The notes under the pieces: generated by a model | Told to the model about the DNA's origin: nothing | Seen by the model: only the letters and a program-made list of their open reading frames with translations | Database searches by the model: none | Assembly (NCBI GenBank): GCA_016190145.1 | Contig: JACPRD010000164.1 | Span: 1-37,766 of the forward strand | Length of the DNA stretch: 37,766 bases | Direction of reading: 5' to 3' | Origin: Planctomycetota bacterium | GTDB taxonomy: Bacteria; Planctomycetota; MHYJ01; WSZJ01 | Program-made: the position numbers and the translations under genes | Shown: piece after piece, positions 23,791 through 31,747 of the stretch | How the letters are laid out: every line of letters begins with the position of its first letter | How positions within the stretch are numbered: the first letter of the stretch is position 1

Positions 23791-23948
23791 TTGCCAGTTG
23801 CCAGTGGCCAGTTGCGAGTGGCCAGTAATCCGTGGCCGGCAGCGAAAGCAACTCAGCAGGCTAACGAAAAGGCGGGAAGGTCGGGCCTCCGGTGCCCTGC
23901 CGCACCCTGTCGCTCGCCACTGGTAACTGGCAACTGGCCACTGGCAAC
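23791..23948. terminator. Inverted arrays of TTGCCAG heptamers between convergent genes
   Basis: The left arm (23791-23825) has five 7-base units of the type TTGCCAG/TGGCCAG. The right arm (about 23914-23948) has the same units on the other strand. They can form a stem of about 35 bp with few mismatches and an 88-base loop. Its position between the stops at 23783 and 23957 fits a bidirectional terminator made of repeats. Confidence 0.7.
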
Positions 23949-23956
23949 TCACGCTC

Positions 23957-24574
23957 TTACCGGAGTCCGCGGATCAGGAGCCAGGTGACCACCGCGCAGA
24001 GCAGCATCGCCGTCGTGCTGATCACCAGCGCCGCGGTCGCGACGCGGGTTTCCTCCGTCACGACCGGCAGGCCGCGGTTCTCGGCCAGGATCGAGAGCGC
24101 CAGCCTCCCCGCCCAGAGGCCCGCGGGGGGAAACACGAGCGCGACGATGGCCCAGGCCAGCGCCTGATAGGCCCGCCGCCGCAAGGACAGCCGCGCGCGC
24201 AGGTGGGAGCGCTTCTGCCGCAGCCCCGGCCCCTCGACGGGCGCGTCCGCCTCTTCCTCAACCGCGCCTTTCCGGGCCAGCATTCCCGCCGCCTCGTCGA
24301 CCCGGTCCTCCGGCACCTGCACGCGCACGACGGCGCCTTCAATGTGCTTGGCGCCCCGCTCCGCGTCGATGAAGGCCGGAATTCCCGAGCTCTCGCAGAG
24401 TTGTCTCACGAGCATCGCGTGCTCGAACGGGCCGATGAACACCGTTGCCAGTTTCCGCGCCCGCCGCCGCGTGGAACGGGACTGGGTGTAGCTGTTCGAG
24501 TCCCACATCTCGCAGGCCGGGCAGAGAAACTCATCGGGCGCGAGCTTGTGGCCGCACTGCGTGCAGATCCGCAT
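23957..24574 (-). CDS. Zinc-ribbon, DUF2007-like membrane protein
   Basis: A 205-residue protein. The N-terminal zinc ribbon has cysteines 4, 7, 18 and 21 (CTQC and CPAC). Residues about 42-105 resemble the DUF2007 'putative signal transducing protein' domain (FIGPFEHAMLVRQLCESSGIPAFID, then VRVQVPEDRVDEAAGML). The C-terminal third has two membrane helices (ALAWAIVALVFPPAGLWAG and TAALVISTTAMLLCAVVTWLLI). The ATG has AGAGG directly upstream. It stands alone, divergent from pfp. Its biological role is unknown; DUF2007 resembles PII-like folds. Confidence 0.75.
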   Translation of the reverse strand: MRICTQCGHKLAPDEFLCPACEMWDSNSYTQSRSTRRRARKLATVFIGPFEHAMLVRQLCESSGIPAFIDAERGAKHIEGAVVRVQVPEDRVDEAAGMLARKGAVEEEADAPVEGPGLRQKRSHLRARLSLRRRAYQALAWAIVALVFPPAGLWAGRLALSILAENRGLPVVTEETRVATAALVISTTAMLLCAVVTWLLIRGLR

Positions 24575-24732
24575 CCTCTGTTCTCCGGCTCCCGATCGGC
24601 ATTTCCGCCCGGATCGGGCGGCGCCACGCCGCTGCGGGAGCTTTTCCAGCGCGATGGAACACGGAAAGGTTAGTGGGAGGGGTGGGAAGGTGCAAGCGTT
24701 ATGCATGGAAGCGGGCCCCTTCCCGGGCAATC

Positions 24733-24761
24733 TTGACCCCCTCCCCCAACCCGGTTAACCT
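24733..24761 (+). promoter_or_regulatory. Promoter of pfp
   Basis: TTGACC (24733-24738) and TAACCT (24756-24761) are separated by 17 bases, the best sigma-70-type promoter in the window. The start codon follows 32 bases later, giving a leader of about 25 bases. Confidence 0.6.
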
Positions 24762-24793
24762 TGCCGCTCTTCGCACTTCCGAGACACGCATCC

Positions 24794-25819
24794 ATGAGAA
24801 TCGGCGTCCTCACCGGCGGCGGCGACTGCCCCGGACTGAACGCGGCCATCCGCGGCGTTGTCAAAAAGGCGCTTCAGCTCGGCTGGTCCGTCGTCGGCAT
24901 TCACGACGGGTGGGCCGGCCTGATCCAGGGCCGCGTCGAGCCGATGACCGAGTATTCGATTGCGGGCATTCTCGCGCGCGGCGGGACGATTCTCGGCACG
25001 TCGCGGACCAATCCGTTCAAGCAGGAAGGCGACGTCCAGCGGTGTGCGGACAACATGAAGCGATTCGGGATCGACGCGCTGGTGGCGATCGGGGGCGAGG
25101 ACACGCTGGGCGTGGCGGCGAAGTTTTTCGGAATGGGATGGAAGGTCGTGGGGGTGCCGAAGACGATCGACAACGACCTGTCGGGGACGGACTACACGTT
25201 CGGGTTCGACACGGCGGTATTCATCGCGACGGACGCGATCGACCGGTGCAAGACGACGGCGGAGGCGCACCGGCGGGTGATGGTGGTGGAGGTGATGGGC
25301 AGGCACGCGGGGTGGATCGCGACGTTTTCGGGTCTTGCGGGCGGGGCGGACGTGATCCTGATTCCCGAGCAGCCGTTCGACATCGCGCAGGTGTGCGAGG
25401 TAGTGCAGAAGAGGCAGAAGCGAGGGAAGCTGTTCTCGCTCGTCGTGGTGGCTGAGGGGGCGCATCCGAAGGAAGGGACGCTGGTGCTGCAGGACACGAA
25501 GAAGGACTCGTTCGGGCACGTGCGGCTGGGCGGGATCGGGAACATCGTGGGATCGGAGATCGAGAAGCGGACGGGGATCGAGACGCGGGTGACGATTCTC
25601 GGGCACATTCAGCGCGGGGGCGCGCCGACGGCGACGGACCGGATCCGTGCGACGCGGCTGGCGGTGGCGGCGGTGGAGCTGGCGGAGCAGGGCAGGTGGG
25701 GTCACATGACGGGGATTCACGGGAACGACATCGGGGCGGTGCTGCTGAGCGAGGCGACTTCGAAGATCAAGACGGTGACGCCGCAGTTCTTCAAGGTGGC
25801 GGAGGTGTTCTTCGGGTAG
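24794..25819 (+). CDS. pfp: Phosphofructokinase, pyrophosphate-dependent type
   Basis: A 341-residue PfkA-superfamily enzyme that phosphorylates fructose 6-phosphate at C1 (glycolysis, reversible with PPi). The N-terminal loop is TGGGDCPGLNAAI. The donor-site motif is GGEDTLGVA, with aspartate about 103 where ATP enzymes have glycine, and PKTIDNDL has lysine about 123 where ATP enzymes have glycine. Both changes mark PPi use. The catalytic aspartate is about 127. MVVEVMGRHAGWIA and TILGHIQRGGAPTATD are also intact. It resembles the small actinobacterial-type PPi enzymes (group III) rather than plant forms. The ATG at 24794 starts at the first strand. A hairpin terminator follows. Confidence 0.92.
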   Translation: MRIGVLTGGGDCPGLNAAIRGVVKKALQLGWSVVGIHDGWAGLIQGRVEPMTEYSIAGILARGGTILGTSRTNPFKQEGDVQRCADNMKRFGIDALVAIGGEDTLGVAAKFFGMGWKVVGVPKTIDNDLSGTDYTFGFDTAVFIATDAIDRCKTTAEAHRRVMVVEVMGRHAGWIATFSGLAGGADVILIPEQPFDIAQVCEVVQKRQKRGKLFSLVVVAEGAHPKEGTLVLQDTKKDSFGHVRLGGIGNIVGSEIEKRTGIETRVTILGHIQRGGAPTATDRIRATRLAVAAVELAEQGRWGHMTGIHGNDIGAVLLSEATSKIKTVTPQFFKVAEVFFG

Positions 25820-25828
25820 CGGCGAGGA

Positions 25829-25854
25829 CCGATCGCGCCGGAGATCGGGTTTTT
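25829..25854 (+). terminator. Intrinsic terminator of pfp
   Basis: CCGATC (25829-25834) pairs with GATCGG (25843-25848), followed by G and five T. It lies in the 47-base gap between the convergent stops of pfp and the O-antigen-ligase gene. Confidence 0.7.
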
Positions 25855-25866
25855 CTCGCGCTCTCA

Positions 25867-27795
25867 TCAGGGCCCCGCGAGCGCCCGGCGCGCCTCTTCC
25901 TCCTGTTCCGGCGTCAATCGCCGGCGCGGCGCGTCCGCCCGCGGGGAGAGATCGAGTGCGCGGGCGAATTCCGCGCGCCAGCCGGGATCGCCGGCGGCGC
26001 GAAGGGCTCTTCCCAGCCAGAACCGTTCCTGGCACGCGTTCGGGTAGAACTCGACGGCCTTGCGGAAGTCGGCGGCGGTGTCGGCGCGTTCGCCGTGGTC
26101 CCAGCGGAGGCGGCCGCGCTGCCAGCGGAGGCCGGCCTGGCGCGGGGCGAGGCGGACGGCCTCGTCGAGGGCGCGCAGGCAGGCGGCGGGGTCGTGCGGG
26201 GCGGCGTGGAGGGTGTGGGCTTCGCGGACGCGGATTTCCGGGTCGAGGGGGTTGGAGGCGGCGGCCTGGCGCACGTCTTCGAGGGTAGCGTCGTCGTCGC
26301 GCAGGGTGGTGTCGGCGTTCATCCAGGCGGGGGCTTCGAGCATGGCGAGGACGCCGGCGAGCGCGAGGGGCGCGGCGGCGAGGACCGGTTTCATCCGGAG
26401 GGGGCGGGTCGCGGCGAGGCCGAGGGCGACGGCGAGGGCGAAAGTCACGCCGGGGACGTAGAGGTCGTATTCGACGAGCCCGTGGACGGCGAAGGCGGCG
26501 GCGGCGGCGAGGGCGGCGGCGCGTGTGAAGCGGCCGACGGGGGCTTCGGCGGAGGCGACGAGTCCCGCGGCGACGGCGGCGACGACGCCGCCCGCTCCGA
26601 GGAGGCCGGCGTGGGCGAGGCTGCCTTCGAGAAGTTCGTGGAACGCGAAGGCGAGGGCGACGCCGATCGCGGCCGGCCAGGGGAACGGGATTTCGGCGCC
26701 GGGTTCCGGCTCCGGAGGCGGTTCTTCGGGCCGCAGCGAGCCGAACAGGGCGGCGGCGGGGATGGCGAGGAACAGGAGCAGGCCGAGCGGGCCCAGTTCG
26801 GAGGCGACCTGCAGGGGATCGCAGTGGGCGCGCTGCGCCTCGCCGGCATCCGGGACCATGTGGGCGGTGTAGTGGGCCCCCCAGTTCGATGCGCCGACGC
26901 CCAGCGCCGGCGCTTCACGGAGAACGCCGAGCGATCCCCGCGAGTAATTGGCGCGGAATCCGAGGGAAGTGTGGGGGTTCTTCCAGTCGAACGGGCCCGG
27001 GCGCGCGGCGAGGAGGACCGCGGCTGCGAGGAGCGCGGCGGCGGCGCCCGCAAGGCCGGCGACGGTGCGGCGGCGGCCCTCGGGGGCGAAGACGCGCCAG
27101 GCGAAGACGGCGGCGCCGGCGAGAAGCGCGGCGTAGCCGCCGGTCGAGCGCGTGAGGAGGGCCGCGCCCGCGACGAGCGCGGCGGCGGCGCCGGCGAGCG
27201 CGCGCGCGCGTTTCGAGCGCGCATCGAGCGCGCGGCCCGCAAGGAAAGCCAGGCCCACGGCAAGGAACGCGCAGAGGATATTCGAGGTCGGAAACGTGCC
27301 GAAGGGCTCGTCGGTCCAGAGCCGGGCTTCGAATTCCAGGCGCTCCGCGGCGGATGAGAAGGTGCGCATTCCGGGATCGGCGCGATAAGCGGCGCGGAGG
27401 GCGGGGAGGCCCTGGAATCGCTGCCAGATCGCGTAAGCGGCCTGGCCGGCGGCGGAAGCGGCGAGGGCGTGCACGGCGGTCGCGCGGGCGGACTGGGCGC
27501 AGGCCCAGGCGAGCGCGCCTGCCGCCAGCCAGGAGGAGCCGGTGGAGAGGGCGGAGAGCGTTTCGCCGGCCCAGAGGCAGGACGCGAGCGCCCAGGCGCC
27601 GAGCGCGCCCAGGGCCCAGGCCGCCGGCGCGGCGCGCAACCGCTCTTCGGCCAGCAGCACGAGCGCCGCCGCGATCAGCGCCGCGCCGTCGAGCAGGAGG
27701 TTGACGCCCCAGCCCGCGGCGTCACCCGGCCAGAGGACGCGCGCGGCGATCGCGAACGCCGCGAGCCCGGCCCCCAGGGGCGCGAGCCGCTTCAC
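25867..27795 (-). CDS. O-antigen ligase/polymerase-type membrane protein with TPR tail
   Basis: A 642-residue protein with about twelve hydrophobic segments in the first 500 residues. The central part has the Wzy/WaaL-like features TRSTGGYAALLAGAAVF, a large periplasmic loop with RANYSRGSLGVLREAPALGVGASNW, and AHCDPLQVASELGPLGLLLFL. The last 120 residues are helical TPR-like repeats (LDPEIRVREAHTLHAAPHDPAACLRALDEAV). Such enzymes join undecaprenyl-linked glycan to an acceptor or polymerise repeat units. The GTG start at 27795 overlaps the upstream stop as GTGA. It is the last gene of the polysaccharide operon. Ligase and polymerase cannot be told apart here. Confidence 0.75.
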   Translation of the reverse strand: MKRLAPLGAGLAAFAIAARVLWPGDAAGWGVNLLLDGAALIAAALVLLAEERLRAAPAAWALGALGAWALASCLWAGETLSALSTGSSWLAAGALAWACAQSARATAVHALAASAAGQAAYAIWQRFQGLPALRAAYRADPGMRTFSSAAERLEFEARLWTDEPFGTFPTSNILCAFLAVGLAFLAGRALDARSKRARALAGAAAALVAGAALLTRSTGGYAALLAGAAVFAWRVFAPEGRRRTVAGLAGAAAALLAAAVLLAARPGPFDWKNPHTSLGFRANYSRGSLGVLREAPALGVGASNWGAHYTAHMVPDAGEAQRAHCDPLQVASELGPLGLLLFLAIPAAALFGSLRPEEPPPEPEPGAEIPFPWPAAIGVALAFAFHELLEGSLAHAGLLGAGGVVAAVAAGLVASAEAPVGRFTRAAALAAAAAFAVHGLVEYDLYVPGVTFALAVALGLAATRPLRMKPVLAAAPLALAGVLAMLEAPAWMNADTTLRDDDATLEDVRQAAASNPLDPEIRVREAHTLHAAPHDPAACLRALDEAVRLAPRQAGLRWQRGRLRWDHGERADTAADFRKAVEFYPNACQERFWLGRALRAAGDPGWRAEFARALDLSPRADAPRRRLTPEQEEEARRALAGP

Positions 27796-29282
27796 TGCCG
27801 CGAGTCCGCGGAAGGAGGCGCCGGCGCGGCTTCGGCCGGGGGCGGCGCCGCCGCGGGCGTCCCGGGCACTTCCAGCGCCTTGCGCCCGACCGCCACGATC
27901 GAGAGCCCGTGCCAGGGCAGCAGGCCGTCCACGATTTTCCAGAGCCAGACGAGCGCGTCGAAGGCCTTGAGCTGGAATTTCGGCATCTTCGTCCGGCCCA
28001 GGAGGCGCGAGTTGAGCGCCCAGCCCAGGACGCCGACGCGGTTGAAGTCGAACGTCCTCTCGACCACGAAGCCCGCCTCCGTCATCGCCCGCCGCAGGTC
28101 CTCCCGCGAATATCGTTTCTGGTGGTCGAGCGCGCGGTCCATGGGCCCGTAGAGCCACTGGCCCTGCGGCACGAGGATGATCGCCCGGCCGCCGGGAGCG
28201 AGGACGTCGTGCATGTTCCGGAGCGCGGCGGCGGCGTCGGGGATGTGCTCGAGGACGTTCAGGCAGACGACGGTGTCGACGCAGCGCCGGATCGGCGCGA
28301 AATCCTCCGCGCGCTGGGCGTCGATCCGGATCGCCTCCAGGCTCGTGCGCCGGAGCGAAAGCGACTTGAGGACGTCCAGGTGCAGCCCGTCGGGCTCGCT
28401 CGCGATGTAGCGCTCCCGCGGAAGGAGGTGCACGGTGAGATTTCCGATGCCCGCGCCGATTTCGAGCACGCGGTCGCCGAGCCAGGGGCGGACGACGCGG
28501 CGGGCCATCCAGGCATTGAAGTGCTGGGCGCGCGAGATGCTGGCGAGGATGTCGTGGCCGGTTTTCTGGTCGTAGAGGTCGTCGATGAGCCAGTACTTGA
28601 GGATCGCCCAGACCGCCGCGAACCCGTGGTACCAGCGCGCCTTCTTCCCCTCCGGATACGTGCGCCCGTCGTAGTTGACCGGCACTTCGAAGACGCGCAT
28701 TCCCCGTTTCGCGATCTTCGCCGTCAGCTCGAGTTCGATCCCGAAGCCGTTGCTCCGGATGGGAATCGACCGGAGGACTTCGGTGCGGAACGCCTTGTAG
28801 CAGGTGAGCACGTCGGTGAGGTTCAGGTTCGTGGCGACGTTCGAGAGCGTGGTGAGCGCGCGGTTGCCGACGCTGTGCCAGAAGTACAGGACGCGCCGAC
28901 GCTCGGCCGCGGCGAACCGCGAGCCGTAGACGACGTCGGCCTGGCCCCCGAGGAACGGCGCGAGGAGGCGGCCGTAATCGCGCGGGTCGTACTCGAGGTC
29001 GGCGTCCTGGATGACGCAGAAATCCCCCGTCGCCGCCGCGACCGCGCTGCGCACCGCCGCGCCCTTTCCGCGGTTCCGGTCGTGCCGGATCGCCTTCACG
29101 ACGTCCGGATGCTGCCGCGCGATCTCCTCCACCACCTCCCGCGAGCCGTCCGTCGAGCCGTCGTCCACCACGACGACCTCGCGGGACATGTTTTCGGGAA
29201 GAGGCGCGGCGAGGACGCGGCGGAGCGACTCGCCGACGAGGTAGCGCTCGTTGAAGACGGGCACCAGGATCGACAGCTTCAC
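27792..29282 (-). CDS. Fusion of GT2 glycosyltransferase and SAM methyltransferase
   Basis: A 496-residue protein with two catalytic halves. Residues 1-230 are a GT-A family 2 glycosyltransferase like dolichol-phosphate mannose synthase: LVPVFNERYLV, DDGSTDGS (about 40-47), QDADLEYD (D93, D95 metal site), and KAFRTEVL. Residues about 240-410 are a class I methyltransferase: RVLEIGAGIGNLT (about 271-283), ASEPDG and VVCLNVLEHIPD. The C-terminus is proline/alanine-rich. It probably moves a sugar from a nucleotide donor to polyprenyl phosphate and methylates a lipid-linked or sugar product. The GTG start overlaps the upstream stop (GTGA); its own stop overlaps the next start. Confidence 0.85.
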   Translation of the reverse strand: MKLSILVPVFNERYLVGESLRRVLAAPLPENMSREVVVVDDGSTDGSREVVEEIARQHPDVVKAIRHDRNRGKGAAVRSAVAAATGDFCVIQDADLEYDPRDYGRLLAPFLGGQADVVYGSRFAAAERRRVLYFWHSVGNRALTTLSNVATNLNLTDVLTCYKAFRTEVLRSIPIRSNGFGIELELTAKIAKRGMRVFEVPVNYDGRTYPEGKKARWYHGFAAVWAILKYWLIDDLYDQKTGHDILASISRAQHFNAWMARRVVRPWLGDRVLEIGAGIGNLTVHLLPRERYIASEPDGLHLDVLKSLSLRRTSLEAIRIDAQRAEDFAPIRRCVDTVVCLNVLEHIPDAAAALRNMHDVLAPGGRAIILVPQGQWLYGPMDRALDHQKRYSREDLRRAMTEAGFVVERTFDFNRVGVLGWALNSRLLGRTKMPKFQLKAFDALVWLWKIVDGLLPWHGLSIVAVGRKALEVPGTPAAAPPPAEAAPAPPSADSRQ

Positions 29283-30484
29283 GCCGAGATGTTACCCGGC
29301 GGCGGCGGATTCCCCGCCGAGAACCCGAAGCGGGCCGCCAGGGCCGCGAGGCCGGCGGCGGCCGCGATCCCGACTTCCGGCATGACCGGCATCCGGTAGC
29401 GGAGGCTGCCGAGGAACACCGCGTGTACGAGCGTCAGCCCGGCGACGGCGAGAAGAGACCAGCGCACCGCGGGTTCCCGGCGGCGGAGCCACGCGCCCGC
29501 CAGCGCCAGGAGGTAGAGGGGGATGTTCCACGCCAGCGACACCAGGAGCAGCAGTCCGCCGCGATATTCCGCCGCGTTCGGCGCCGGGTTCCACAGCTTC
29601 GCCCATTTGCGCGGCGCCAGCGCCACGGCCCGCGCCGGATCGCGGCGGACCGCTTCCCCCGCCATCGCCCGGTACCGGCGGTTGCGTTCGAGTTCCGGAA
29701 GAGCGTCGACTTCGCGCGGCCAGTCCATGGTGTCGCGGGAGATGCCGCCGGTGGCGCCGGGGCCGAAGGCTTCGAACAGGGCGGTGCCGACCTGGGTGGT
29801 GGCGGGCACGAACGCGCGCAGGACGATCGCGTTGCGGACGATCCAGGGAGCGTAGAGGGCGGCGAAGGCCGCGAAAAACGCGGTCGCGAGCGCGAGGCCT
29901 TTCCGCGCGCCTGCCGCGGGGACCAGGATCCCGCCGGCCAGCGCGAGCACGGGGAGGATCGAGGGATGCACGAGCGCCGTGAGCGCCGCCGCGCCGCCGG
30001 CGGCGGCCGCGACCGGCAGCTTTCCCGTCTCAGCCGCCCGGCACGCGAGCCGGAGCGTGCCGAGGAGCATGAACCCCTCGAGGACCTCCACGAGCTCCAG
30101 CGCGGAGAAGTAGGCGAGGAAAGGGTCGAGCGCGAGGATCGCGGCGGCGGCGAGCGCGGCGGCGTCGCCGAGGCGCGGCCGCAGCCACCCCGCGGCCAGC
30201 CAGGCCGTGAGCACGCCGAAAAAGGTCTGAGCCAGCCGCACCGGCAGCTCCGACGTCCCGAAGGCGCCCCGGATTCCCGCGAGGAACACCGGATACCCCG
30301 GCATCCGCACGGCGCGGTCCACTCCCCCCGTGACCAGCCCCTTCCCGGACCGCAACCCGTCCGCCGCTTCCTTGTATTGCCCCGAATCCGGGAACGACTG
30401 CGGCCCCAGCGCCAGCGCGACGCCGACGCGGAACACCAGCCCGATCCCCAGAATCGCTCCCAGATACCCGCGATATCGCTTCAC
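29279..30484 (-). CDS. GT39/PMT-like integral membrane glycosyltransferase
   Basis: A 401-residue membrane protein with about nine to ten hydrophobic helices. The first periplasmic loop contains SFPDSGQYKEAADGL, the acidic position expected of GT-C glycosyltransferases (family 39-like). A large loop lies at about 230-290, and the C-terminus has RYRMPVMPEVGIAAAAG. Such enzymes use polyprenyl-phosphate sugars outside the membrane, which fits a downstream GT2 enzyme that makes that donor. The GTG at 30484 overlaps the WecA-like stop (GTGA). The acceptor is unknown. Confidence 0.7.
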   Translation of the reverse strand: MKRYRGYLGAILGIGLVFRVGVALALGPQSFPDSGQYKEAADGLRSGKGLVTGGVDRAVRMPGYPVFLAGIRGAFGTSELPVRLAQTFFGVLTAWLAAGWLRPRLGDAAALAAAAILALDPFLAYFSALELVEVLEGFMLLGTLRLACRAAETGKLPVAAAAGGAAALTALVHPSILPVLALAGGILVPAAGARKGLALATAFFAAFAALYAPWIVRNAIVLRAFVPATTQVGTALFEAFGPGATGGISRDTMDWPREVDALPELERNRRYRAMAGEAVRRDPARAVALAPRKWAKLWNPAPNAAEYRGGLLLLVSLAWNIPLYLLALAGAWLRRREPAVRWSLLAVAGLTLVHAVFLGSLRYRMPVMPEVGIAAAAGLAALAARFGFSAGNPPPPGNISA

Positions 30485-31572
30485 TTTTTCCGCCCCGCCG
30501 CCTCGAGCACTGCGACGACCGTGAGGACGGCGGCGGCCTGCGCGAAGGCGAGGGCGCTCCAGGCGGAGTCGAGCCGGTAGAGGATGAGGGCGGAGAGTCC
30601 GGTGACGCCGGTCAGGGCGACGATGAGGCCGACGGCGGCGGGGCGGGAGAGGCCGAGGGCGACGAGGCGGTGTGAGAAGTGATTGGTATCTCCGGCCATG
30701 ATGGGCTTGCGGTTGCGGAGGCGGATGAGGATGACGGAGGCGGTGTCGTAGAGGGGCACGGCGAGGACGAGGAGGGGGACGAAGTAGACGGTGAGGGGGT
30801 GATTGGCGTCGTAGAACGTGAAGAGGACGGTGAGGACGGCGAGGTGGTAGCCGAGGGTGAGGGAGCCGGCGTCGCCCATGAATATGGAAGCGGGGGGGCG
30901 GTTGAAGGCGAGGAAGCCGAGGGCGCCGCCGGCGAGTGTGAAGAGGGCGAGGGCGACGAAGTGCTGGCCGGTGGCGAGGGCGATGAGGGCGAATGCGGCG
31001 GCGGCGGTGGCGGCGACGCCCGCGGCGAGGCCGTCCATGTTGTCGAGGAGGTTGAGCGAGTTGGTGACGACGACGATCCAGGCGACGGTGAGGGCGCCCT
31101 GGAGGAAGGCGCCGCCGGGATACGCGTCGAGAAACGTGGAGAGGCGGATGCCGGAGGCGGCGAGGCCGGCGGCGACGGCGGCCTGGACGCCCAGTTTTGT
31201 TTTCGGGCCGAGGCCCCGGGCGTCGTCGACGAGTCCGAGGACGAAGATGACGGCCGCGCCCCCGAGGTAGACGGCGCCCCGGCCGGCGACCCCGCGGGCG
31301 CCGGGGACGTGCACGGCGAGCGAGGGGAACGTACGGGCCAGGAGGTCCGGGGCGAGGAGCACGGCGGCGAGCGCGGCGGCGAGGGGGAGCCACACCGCGC
31401 CGAAAATCGCGATGCCGCCGCCGAGGGCGACGGGGTGCGCGTGGATCTTGCGCGGCCCGGGCTCGTCCACGAACCCTTTCGCGCGGGCGGCGGCGCGGAC
31501 GGCGGGAGTGAGGAGCAGGGAGAAGGCGAACGAGCCGGCGCCCGCGGCGAGGACGGCGGTTTCGAGGGTCAC
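30481..31572 (-). CDS. WecA/MraY-family undecaprenyl-phosphate sugar-1-phosphate transferase
   Basis: A 363-residue polytopic protein of the glycosyltransferase-4 (PNPT) family. The catalytic motifs are DDARGLGPKTK (D116, D117), NSLNLLDNMDGLAAG (about 171-185), FMGDAGSLTLG (D234) and the loop GDTNHFSHRL (H298, H301) that recognises the sugar nucleotide. It would start a lipid-linked glycan by adding a sugar 1-phosphate to undecaprenyl phosphate. The HFSHRL loop fits WecA/TagO better than MraY. The GTG at 31572 has TATCCT seven bases upstream and no Shine-Dalgarno. It is the first gene of a four-gene operon with GTGA overlaps throughout. Confidence 0.9.
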   Translation of the reverse strand: MTLETAVLAAGAGSFAFSLLLTPAVRAAARAKGFVDEPGPRKIHAHPVALGGGIAIFGAVWLPLAAALAAVLLAPDLLARTFPSLAVHVPGARGVAGRGAVYLGGAAVIFVLGLVDDARGLGPKTKLGVQAAVAAGLAASGIRLSTFLDAYPGGAFLQGALTVAWIVVVTNSLNLLDNMDGLAAGVAATAAAAFALIALATGQHFVALALFTLAGGALGFLAFNRPPASIFMGDAGSLTLGYHLAVLTVLFTFYDANHPLTVYFVPLLVLAVPLYDTASVILIRLRNRKPIMAGDTNHFSHRLVALGLSRPAAVGLIVALTGVTGLSALILYRLDSAWSALAFAQAAAVLTVVAVLEAAGRKK

Positions 31573-31579
31573 GGGGGAC

Positions 31580-31585
31580 AGGATA
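31580..31585 (-). promoter_or_regulatory. -10-like hexamer of the polysaccharide operon
   Basis: TATCCT on the minus strand, seven bases before the GTG start at 31572. It is preceded by the A/T-richer CAA-repeat tract at 31594-31657, which occupies the -35 and upstream region. Confidence 0.45.
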
Positions 31586-31593
31586 CGGCGGGG

Positions 31594-31657
31594 AACTTCA
31601 AAAGGACAATTTCAACTTTCAAGCAACATCAAACGGTCAACTTCAAATGGCAATTGA
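31594..31657. repeat. CAA-rich tract with near-7-base period
   Basis: About 64 bases with repeated CAA/TTCAA spaced mostly by seven bases (TTTCAAC, TTTCAAG, ATCAAAC, CTTCAAA), markedly A/T-rich for this window. It lies in the divergent gap between the WecA-like and GNAT genes, next to both promoters. Confidence 0.65.
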
Positions 31658-31692
31658 GAGCAAAGCCGCCTCCTCGCAGGATAGTCCGGATG

Positions 31693-31698
31693 TAGAAT
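31693..31698 (+). promoter_or_regulatory. -10-like hexamer upstream of the GNAT-fusion gene
   Basis: TAGAAT, which overlaps an in-frame ATG at 31697. If this is the -10 box, that ATG is not transcribed, so translation should start at 31748. Confidence 0.4.
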
Positions 31699-31747
31699 GA
31701 CTCCCCGAGCCCCGCACCCCTGGCCGACAGCGAGTCGAGACCTTCCG

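Noticed and set aside
23791-23948. CRISPR array
   Set aside because: Units are 7 bases, directly adjoining without spacers of constant length, and inverted between arms; no cas genes nearby.
25867-28158. Extension of the O-antigen-ligase frame to 28158
   Set aside because: The extension runs over the methyltransferase half of the upstream gene; the GTGA junction at 27795 is the natural start.
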